Assembly (NCBI GenBank): GCA_038223055.1
Contig: JBBRHF010000217.1
Span: 1-6,291, forward strand
Length of the DNA: 6,291 bases
Source: JBBRHF01 sp038223055
Lineage (GTDB): Bacteria > Actinomycetota > Actinomycetes > JACCUZ01
Direction of reading: 5' to 3'
Every line of letters starts with the position of its first letter. Position 1 is the stretch's first letter. This document shows positions 5,645 through 6,291 of the stretch, piece by piece. Under the pieces are notes generated by a model. The model worked only from the letters and a program-made list of their open reading frames with translations, was not told the DNA's origin and did not search any database. A program made the translations under genes and the position numbers.

Positions 5645-6006
5645 GTGCGGTCAGCCCTGCCGTCCGGGGGGTGACGGCGGGGACATCTGGCGGTCATGGC
5701 CTTCCTTCGACGCGGCGGGAGCGGCCGTTGCGGGCGGGTGCCCGTGGGACGGGCCAGTGCCGGTCGATCAGAACCGCAGCGTTTGTTTGCCGAGACACAA
5801 TGCGTGGGGTGCCTGTGGCCCTGCTGATGACCCAGGCGTCGTACTCCGCTGGTCGCGATCGCCCTCCCGGGCAGCGGCAGGCGTACGACCTTTAGCCCTG
5901 GGGTCCTACGACCCTGGTGTCATCAGGTCACCCAGAGGTGTGTGGCCCACAGTGTGCGCAAGCCGCGTGACAACAAGGTCACGGAGGCACCGCGGGAGGG
6001 CACACG
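5645..6006. other. Spacer before the secreted-protein gene
   Basis: About 360 bases with no supported gene. The first two thirds are GC-rich with no recognisable product in any frame. The last third (from about 5884) contains short repeated motifs and the ribosome site of the gene at 6007, so it is probably that gene's promoter and leader region. AAGGTCAC (about 5974-5981) and CAGGTCAC (about 5924-5931) are related direct repeats. I cannot identify a confident -35/-10 pair. Confidence 0.5.
5884..5917 (+). promoter_or_regulatory. Repeated TACGACC/CCCTGG motif upstream of the secreted-protein gene
   Basis: TACGACC occurs at 5884-5890 and 5907-5913, and CCCTGG at 5896-5901 and 5912-5917. Between them GGGTC (5901-5905) and GACCC (5910-5914) form a perfect 5-bp dyad around CTAC. 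The cluster ends 89 bases before the start codon at 6007, a suitable distance for an activator or repressor site. It does not match a regulator consensus that I can name with confidence. Confidence 0.35.
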
Positions 6007-6291
6007 ATGACCGGCACGAACATAAGGAAGAGGCGAGGGGCGACCATTGCGGTCGCGCTGTCCGTCACCGGGCTGCTTGCTGGCGGGCTGAGCATGACCG
6101 GGGCGCAGGCGCAGGGCGGCACCGCTAAGCCGCCGCCCCGCTCGGTCACCACGCTGATCACCCCCACGCTCGCCGACCCGGTGATGAGTGCTGCTGCGGC
6201 GGCCGCGCTGCACGGGTTCGATGACACCGGCTTCCTCCAGGACGCCACGGTCAGCGGTGCCGGCTGTGCGGCGGGCACCCCGGCCACCAAC
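6007..6291 (+). CDS. Secreted protein of unknown function (N-terminal part only)
   Basis: The first 95 codons are open to the window edge with no stop. The ATG at 6007 is preceded by GGGAGGG (5994-6000) at a six-base spacing, the best ribosome site in the window. Residues 1-40 form a Sec-type signal peptide. It has a positive N-region (NIRKRR, 5-10), a hydrophobic core (about 12-31) and an Ala-rich cleavage region with GAQAQGG, so cleavage near residue 36-37 is likely. No Cys lies at the cleavage site, so it is not a lipoprotein. The mature start is Pro/Thr-rich, then SAAAAAALHGFDDTGFLQDATV, with one Cys (about residue 88). I do not recognise the family. The spacer before it and the hairpin at 5614-5644 suggest its own transcription unit. 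Confidence 0.75.
   Translation, partial: MTGTNIRKRRGATIAVALSVTGLLAGGLSMTGAQAQGGTAKPPPRSVTTLITPTLADPVMSAAAAAALHGFDDTGFLQDATVSGAGCAAGTPATN

Noticed and set aside
5629..5895. An 88-residue plus-strand open frame in the spacer.
   Set aside because: Starts with GTG inside the hairpin loop, has no ribosome site and no recognisable sequence.
5884..5902. A DosR/DevR-type box (GACCTTTAGCCCT).
   Set aside because: Only a partial match to the GGGACT-WW-AGTCCC consensus, with mismatches at key G and C positions; the neighbouring dyad is GGGTC/GACCC rather than GGGAC/GTCCC.
5586..6128. The last 180 residues of the sensor reading frame as a real C-terminal domain.
   Set aside because: Cys/Arg/Pro-rich with no family resemblance, crosses a strong hairpin and overlaps the signal peptide of the next gene in a different frame.

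Overview
The window is very GC-rich (roughly 70% by eye) with strong G/C third-position bias. It uses ATG/GTG starts and carries a triple-sensor PAS/GAF-like protein of a type I associate with mycobacteria and relatives. This points to a high-GC actinobacterium; the genus cannot be fixed from the sequence. I see no tRNA, rRNA, CRISPR array, complete insertion sequence or phage gene.

Left part (1-3031, minus strand): a likely exporter operon, read right to left. A TetR-family repressor (2325-2954) is followed after 129 bases by an MacB/LolD-type ABC ATPase (1341-2195). The ATPase stop codon overlaps the start of an FtsX/MacB-type permease (1-1341), which runs off the window edge. The tetR promoter region holds two inverted repeats. 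One is a 25-bp near-perfect palindrome over the predicted -35; the other lies over the predicted -10. This is the expected arrangement for an autoregulated local repressor that controls its exporter. The inducer and the exported compound cannot be read from the sequence.

Middle part (3032-3856): about 800 bases without an intact gene. It holds several inverted repeats and one short coding-like stretch (about 3570-3760, plus strand) that I cannot identify.

Right part (3857-5585, plus strand): a short-chain dehydrogenase/reductase that lacks its whole N-terminal cofactor-binding segment (pseudogene), then a PAS/GAF-type sensor protein that loses family resemblance about 20-30 residues before its expected C-terminus. 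Resemblance to known genes starts abruptly near 3857 and stops near 5586, so the block looks like a transplanted or deletion-bounded fragment with both ends damaged. A 16-bp direct repeat sits next to the right-hand junction.

Far right (5586-6291): a strong hairpin just after the junction, about 360 bases of spacer with repeated TACGACC and CCCTGG motifs, then the first 95 codons of a secreted protein with a clear signal peptide and ribosome binding site.

I find no convincing new defence, mobile or biosynthetic system. The most informative signals are the tetR operator architecture, the two gene-truncation junctions, the Asp/His-rich tail of the ATPase, and the repeat-rich spacers.
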